A stretch of DNA of 64,000 nucleotides from the NCBI GenBank assembly GCA_918026815.1, contig CAKJVC010000153.1, positions 186,001 through 250,000 on the forward strand, in the 5' to 3' direction. The position numbers were made by a program, and so were the translations under genes. Origin of the DNA: Chalara sp. BL73. Its lineage: Eukaryota; Ascomycota; Leotiomycetes; Helotiales. Position 1 is the stretch's first letter. Each line of letters opens with the position of its first letter. The notes under the pieces were generated by a model. It was not told the origin of the DNA and ran no database searches. It was given only the letters and a program-made list of their open reading frames with translations. Positions 58,200 to 64,000 of the stretch are shown here, piece by piece.

Positions 58200-59392
58200 T
58201 AGATTCAAGCGACTTATAAAATAATGCAAATAAAACTCGTGTTCGAAAATACTCTTCCGTATTTTCGTGATAGCTAAATTTTGCGCATACTTCTATGGAA
58301 ATTGCGTGGAAGCGCGATCTTATCCGCCCTAATTAAGCCTTATATTAATTAACATAAAAAAGAAGTGGGAAACGTATTCTATAGCTATAGTGTTGTTACC
58401 ACCACCGCGGCGAAATCATAATTAGGGCTCAAATAGCTTGATTTTAGTTCTCGAGAATTTTATTGTGCAAAAATTGCAAGTCTTTTTTTAAATATAAAAT
58501 AAAGCGGTTTTTCATATTGAACTTAATTCGAGTAGTATATTATAATAGTAAGTCTATTTACTAGCTTATGTCTCTTCTAAACATTTAAAAATATTGTTTA
58601 TGAATGCTACTAAAAAAGATATTTACTTGGGTTCATGCAAAATTTCGTGGAATCGCCAATTTCTGAGAAATTATGAAGCATTTTTATTACTGAATTTATT
58701 GCTACTAAAGAAGACTTATAAGAATTCTGAAGGTTTCCGTAAAGGATATAAAGTTACAAATGATGGGAAATTGAGCGCAATAACAGAGAGGTACGCGGTA
58801 TTCATACATTAATATCCAGACCTGTAACCTCCTATAGTAAAGTTGTACAGCTGTCACTTAAGCCCCTTCTGAAAGATATCCTGACTGCACAGCCTGTAAT
58901 TCTGTAGGGTTGCTATTAGCCCACTGTAAGTTAGGCAATAAGCCTGGCCTATCGGCTTCCTAACCTTTTGGCCCCATGTACCAAAAAGTCTGATGAATAC
59001 TTGAGTTGTCTTTAAAAAAAAGAAGGTTCGAAGTAAAAACTCAAAATTGATTCTGAGTGAAGGGTTACGATATAGCAGATATTAGAAGACGGGATGGATA
59101 ATGGATTCTTTATCCAGCATGGCCACCAGAGCAGTGTGTCCGGAAGAGGGTGAGTTATTCACCATGAGTGGATCCATCCAAATATGCTGCTTTGCCTGTC
59201 GGCGGTCTCATTTAGTTTAGAGCATCCAGAGTATGCCAGAGTCTCTGCTGGGCGCACTTCGCATGACCCCGCATCTTACCAAGAAACTCCAACAAGTGGG
59301 ATCTTGTTATTATATTACCTTGATCGCATTCCATCACAACTCCGTCGTAATCGCAGATCCACCAATTAATTAGTGTCTGGCCATCTGAAAAT
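58200..59392. other. Intergenic, AT-rich in its first half
   Basis: No gene recognised; a 72-codon plus frame (58594-58812) in AT-rich DNA is not convincing. I found no exact TCG-N5-CGA before the peptidase gene; TCGTAATCGCA at about 59345-59355 fails the second half-site. Confidence 0.5.
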
Positions 59393-61807
59393 ATGCTCAC
59401 TTCCCTTCCTCCCTTTCGTCTAAGTCTCTTAGTTATTTGCTTCTTTCTCGGTACCTCTGCAATTCTGATTTTCCTCATCGTTGGAGCAGGTCGTATACCT
59501 CTGTTCACCCATTTACAACCTGACTACCTCCCCTTCACTCGACCTGGTCATACCGTTATATCAAAGCCATTCCGGACGCCCCCTCAAGCGCCTCCCAGTT
59601 TTACCGCGACCGCGGCATCGCTCATAGACGATGCAAATGCTCTCTGCGATCAGACGCGAAGGCTGCTTGACAAGATCGCTGCGGATGTCACTCCCGAGAC
59701 TGCCAGATTCACGGATGTGCTCCAGCCTCTGGCGGAGGATGAGGATGCAGTAACATTGAAAAATCGAATTATTGCTTTTTACCAAGTCGTGTCGACAGAT
59801 ACTCAACTTCGAGATGCATCGTCCAAAGCTAAGGAGTTGATAGATAATGCAAGGATTGAAGCTTATATGCGTGAGGATATCTTCAAGTTAGTAGATGCAG
59901 TGTATAAGAAAGGAGAGAAACTTGACCCAGAGAGCCAGAGACTGTTAGAGAAGGAAAGAAAGAGTTATATCCGGAACGGATTAGGTATACCAGCAGGGCC
60001 AGACAGAGATCGATTCACGGAGATCAAGAAAAGGTTGTCTTTGATTACAATCGAATTTAAGAAGAATCTCAACGAGGAGAATGGCGGGGTGTGGTTTTCA
60101 AGGAAAGAATTGAAGGGAGTGCAAGAGGATGTTCTCGTAGGTTTGGACAGAGGGACAGGCGAGAACGAAGGGAAACTAAGGCTCTCTTTTGAACATACTG
60201 ATTTCTACCCTGCAATGAAGTTTGCGCTGGATTCAGAGACAAGAAAGAAGCTTTTCATAGCGAATGAGAATAAAGTATGTTCCACAGTACCAGCATCGCC
60301 CCCCTTAGCATTTTCATGTTCCCTATTTACTGACTTCTCAGTGCAACAATAATATCCCCCTCTTTAAAGAGGCAATTATTCTCCGTGACGAAGCTGCTAG
60401 ACTACTTGGATATCCTAATCATGCAACATTCCGACTGGAAGATAAGATGGCCAAGAATCCAGAGACAGTTAATCATTTTCTTGAAGATTTAAGAGCCCAA
60501 CTTACGCCTATTAAGGAAAAAGAGGTTCAACATCTTAAATGGATTAAGAAAAACGATTTAGAAGCTCGTGGTTTAGAGACCTATGACGGCAGATATTCTC
60601 TCTGGGATTATTTTTTTTACAACCGGGTGATGATCGAAAAAGAGTTTTCTATTGACGAGCAGAAAATAGCTGAATACTTTCCCTTGCAATCAACAATTGA
60701 GGGGATGTTAACAATTTTTGAGAAGTTATTTGGACTTGAGTTTATAGGAATTGATGGCGAAGAGCGAACCAGGCTCGCAGGTATGGCTGACTTTTAGAAT
60801 CTAGCCTGGCGTTTATCGTTTACATAGAAACTAACTCTATAGGAACTGGGAAAGGGGAAGACATCACCTGGCACGAAGATGTCAAGATTTTTGCTGTATG
60901 GGATGACGAAGAAGAAGGGAGTGCATTTGTTGGCTACCTCTACATGGATCTTCATCCTCGACAAGGTAAATTCGGACACGCAGCAAACTTCTCTCTTCAG
61001 CCAGGCTACTCTAATAGAATACGTCGCTATCCAGCCACGGCACTTGTATGCAATTTTTCCAAACCAACACCCACCAAGCCCTCCCTCCTTAAACACGATG
61101 AAATTGTGTTACTCTTCCACGAACTGGGCCACGGAATCCATGATCTAGTTAGCCGTACAAAATACTCCCGTTTCCACGGCACAGCTGTCGTTGAGGATTT
61201 TGTCGAAGCGCCGAGTCAGATGCTTGAGAACTGGTGTTGGGCTCCTTTGCAACTTAAGAGCTTGAGTCATCATTACCAAACTGGTAAACCGATCCCGGAT
61301 GATTTACTTGCAAAACAAATCTCTGTGAAGTACGTTAACAATGCAATTATCAGTCTTCGCCAATTGCATTACGGAATTTATGATATGATAATCCATACGC
61401 CATCTTCCCACTCAGCGGCTGAATCACTTAATCTCTCTGTCTTATACAACGAACTTCGTACACAAATCATGGGGTTGAATGGGCTGGAAGACCTAGGACT
61501 GCAGAGTAATTGGGGAAACGGACAAGCGACGTTTGGCCATCTGATTAGCGGGTATGATGCAGGGTACTATGGGTATTTGAGCAGTCAGGTTTATAGCACA
61601 GATATGTTCTATAGTGCTTTTAAGAATAATAATTTGATAGATAGGAAGGAGGGAAGAAGGTATAGACATATGGTATTAGAAAAGGGGGGCAGTCAGGATG
61701 AATTGAAGACGCTAGTAGATTTCCTAGGAAGGGAGCCAAGTGCAGAGATGTTTTATAAGGATTTAGGTTTAAAAACAAGTAACAAGATAGCAACTAAAAT
61801 ATGGTAA
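59393..61807 (+). CDS. M3 family zinc oligopeptidase with N-terminal membrane anchor
   Basis: Three exons (59393-60274, 60342-60780, 60843-61807) give 761 residues; introns are 67 and 62 bp. The catalytic motif HELGH (residues 533-537) with EDFVEAPSQ about 25 residues later gives the M3 zinc site, and the thimet-oligopeptidase pattern is clear throughout (ALDSETRKKLF, VGYLYMDLHPRQGKFGHAANF, LISGYDAGYYGYL). The usual cytosolic enzyme lacks the hydrophobic segment seen here at residues 11-31 (LLVICFFLGTSAILIFLIVGA), so this copy is probably anchored in a secretory membrane with the catalytic part in the lumen. As I recall, the phomopsin RiPP cluster encodes an M3 oligopeptidase (PhomG). Together with the neighbours this suggests trimming of a secreted peptide. 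Confidence 0.9.
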
Positions 61808-63472
61808 AGTCAAGGGATGATAAATAAAGGCTAAAATCGAGCTAGTGTTAGCTTGACCCTACCAAAAAGGCAAAGACAGCATTCCATGTTTTTCGATTGT
61901 CTATTTACTTAAACTAGAACTGAACTGAAAGGATTAGCAGAAGGATTAGTAGACGGAAGACTGAGGCATGGACGTAGAGAAGCGTGGTGTAACGACGCTA
62001 GATACCACCGGCTGAGTAGAGGTATATGGGAGTAGGTATCTGAGGCTAATAGTAGTATTTTAAGAGGTTTAATACGAAAAATAGAAAAAACATAAAAAGA
62101 AAACAATCCCGTAAACAAAAAAAAGCACTTTTTATATTTCTTTTTATATTTTTCCGGAGTCCGTGTAGTACTTATGTCCGTAAAGGATATAAGTGCTATA
62201 TCCGAAAAAAGTCCGTATAGTTTTTGCTTTATTTGTTACGTAATTAAAAGTTCATATGCCAGCGATTGTTATACTACTACATATTCATCAGTATTTCTGC
62301 AAAAGCTGCTTAGGATTATCGGCCGCATATAGTAAATCTGCCGGTTGGCTTGCTAGGAGCACCAGACGGAGCCAGAGCCGAAAAATTCTTGTTTTGGAGG
62401 TTTGGGGAAACGCCATTCTGGGTGGATAATACGAAAGAAAAATAGCGCAAAGGGCTAGTGCAGAAAGTAGTAGTTTCGGATTTCACGGGACTATTCTAAA
62501 AGTTGGAGAAAGCTTCAGGAAAAAGCTTAAACAAAGTCATTTTAATTAGTTATTTATAGGTTGATAGTATTGGGCAACGAACGTTTTGAATTTTAAATTC
62601 ACTTTTTGATCACCGAACATGCTGAATATTCTTAACTTTTAAATCAGACCTGCTGTTTCTTCCAGGATCCTAGCCGACCCTCGCAAAAATAGGAGTTTTC
62701 TTTCCTTGTTTTCGGACATCTCGTAAAGTTTGACCCCTGACAGAGTAGGTACTAGTACTCTCCACCACTTTATTATTTATTTCCGACAATATTATTCTCA
62801 CTCTTGTCCTTCAACTCAAGCATACTTACATCTACCTAATGATTGGGGATTAAGAATAAATATGACAGAAATTACAAAGAAAAAGATCAAACACATGCCT
62901 AGCAATGCTACATCTCTGACCAAAGTTGCAAATGCTCGTGACGAAATGATCCACCCCGCCACCGCAGTCGCAACCAAGTCGCTACCTCACAAGCCGTAGA
63001 TTCAGGAGTATATTCCGAAAAGCGGGAAGTGGTATAGTTTGTGAACACCATGAAATCCCCTATTTTCTCTCATCTCTATTCACGTGTACAGGAGCCTCTA
63101 CTTACTAGCTAGATAGGTTTCCGGATCGGGATGTGACAGTTGCGTTTAGTCTTGCTATTACCGTACGGTTTTGTAAACAACCTGTACAAAAATTTGTTAG
63201 TTAGCTATTTTATTTAAGTTATATAATTCCAATTCTGCCCCTAAAGTTCTTTCTTGGTTCGGTGCCAGGTGCACACACATTGGATTCTGAATTTTAGTTA
63301 AAAAAAAGCAAGCTTTCAATTATCGAAAGCAGGCATCAGGGTGTCCGACCAGGTGTATAAGCGGGCGTCTTTTATAATAGGAAGCCAATAAAATTTGTTT
63401 CCCTTTCAACTACCCAATGATTTAAGAACTTTTATGTGAGTATTAGATTTATATTATTCTTAAGTTTCAAAG
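61808..63472. other. Intergenic, AT-rich, with a hairpin
   Basis: No gene recognised. A short inverted repeat lies at about 62166-62203 (tagtacttatgtcc / ggatataagtgcta, 12 of 14 pairing with a 5-base loop). An 89-codon plus frame at 62730-62999 is unconvincing. Confidence 0.5.
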
Positions 63473-64000
63473 TCAATACAAATTAGGCATCTCGTCCTTC
63501 AAACTTTCCAGCTCGATGCACGCTGGATATCGATTGTGAGCTGTCGGGCTAATCTCTGCGTACGTGATGTTTGAGGTATCTATCGAGGCAACATGTGTGC
63601 AATGAGTGGTATGAGACCATGCTGTAAAGGAGGCCGGGACTTTCTTTCCCTTCACTACCGCTTGATGCAAATACTGCCAGGTGTGCATACAATGATTAAT
63701 ATGATACTCCATAGTCGACCAACTGTAGCCCGGCCAGCCTACATCGACCATCTGAATTGGTTGCTCTTGCAGCTCTGCCTCTGTGGCGATTGGCTTGGTA
63801 GTATCTGGTCCAGTATTGTCGCCATTAGGGTGCCAGAGTAGGAAGGGGTTGTTTGCACGGAAAGAGTCGTCGAGCTCTTTATTATAGCATTCGTATGGTA
63901 GCCAGGCCACCAGGCCAAGATCGTAATAACAGCCCGCTTTGATCGCCTCCTCTCGTGTTATGCCACACGGCCATTTGGGATCTGAAGGAAGGGGGTGTAT
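63473..64000 (-). CDS. Second UstY-like protein, 5' part beyond window edge
   Basis: Minus-strand frame open from base 64000 to the stop at 63473, 175 codons; the N-terminus and any membrane helix lie outside. It shares the plan of the protein at 57477-58199: CGITREEAIKAGCYYDLGLVAWLPYEC, then HINHC in an MHTWQYLHQ context and HTTHC followed by a short tail. The pair clearly belong to one family. Here the linker before the first HxxHC motif is longer and Trp/Tyr-rich (GWPGYSWSTMEYHINHC). Two divergent paralogues around an M3 peptidase fit a RiPP-type cluster that may continue to the right. Confidence 0.75.
   Translation of the reverse strand: MHPLPSDPKWPCGITREEAIKAGCYYDLGLVAWLPYECYNKELDDSFRANNPFLLWHPNGDNTGPDTTKPIATEAELQEQPIQMVDVGWPGYSWSTMEYHINHCMHTWQYLHQAVVKGKKVPASFTAWSHTTHCTHVASIDTSNITYAEISPTAHNRYPACIELESLKDEMPNLY

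Noticed and set aside
59345..59355. AflR-type site before the M3 peptidase gene
   Set aside because: TCGTAATCGCA lacks the CGA second half at the required spacing.

Overview
The window is nuclear DNA of a filamentous ascomycete. Protein-coding genes carry short introns of about 45-70 bp with GT-AG ends, secreted plant-polymer hydrolases are frequent, and AT-rich islands hold decayed repeats. The repertoire (tannase/feruloyl esterase, GH78 rhamnosidase, NADPH oxidase, DUF1996, DUF3328/UstY-like proteins) fits Pezizomycotina, possibly Leotiomycetes; that placement is inference. I saw no tRNA, rRNA or CRISPR array.

Left (1-9 kb): a tannase/feruloyl esterase gene cut by the window edge and a GH78 alpha-L-rhamnosidase are transcribed divergently from a shared 1.2 kb interval. 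An AT-rich TCTAAT-rich stretch and a broken CE1-type feruloyl esterase follow. Housekeeping block (9.4-21.1 kb): POM33/TMEM33-like ER membrane protein, palmitoyl-protein thioesterase, a CTK2-type cyclin, a ribosomal-L1-domain nucleolar protein (Utp30/Cic1 type), a small conserved protein and a TOS4-like FHA protein. Middle (24.7-41.5 kb): a NADPH oxidase, a small four-TM protein, a LINE RNase H scrap, a Ser-rich membrane-anchored wall protein, an acyltransferase-3 protein, a patatin-like pseudogene and a secreted DUF1996 protein, separated by long gene-poor gaps.

Right (42.7-64 kb): a type-B carboxylesterase, an 11-exon seven-TM protein, a decayed Tc1/mariner-like element in AT-rich DNA, and then the most interesting part. 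An AflR-type Zn2Cys6 regulator (52.8-54.1 kb) is followed by a small secreted protein made of seven tandem 8-residue repeats (55.3-55.7 kb), a membrane-anchored HxxHC/HxxHC (DUF3328/UstY-like) protein (57.5-58.2 kb), a membrane-anchored M3 oligopeptidase (59.4-61.8 kb) and a second HxxHC/HxxHC protein running off the right edge. This content resembles ascomycete dikaritin-type (ustiloxin/phomopsin-like) RiPP clusters: repeat precursor, UstY-family enzymes, peptidase and pathway regulator. The AflR-type palindrome TCG-N5-CGA lies 24 bp upstream of the precursor start codon, 117 bp upstream of the first UstY-like gene and 50 bp upstream of the carboxylesterase, suggesting one regulon. The repeat is unusual for the class: it lacks dibasic KR sites and aromatic residues. 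All intron models were made by eye from reading-frame continuity, splice motifs and remembered family patterns; none was checked by search or RNA.
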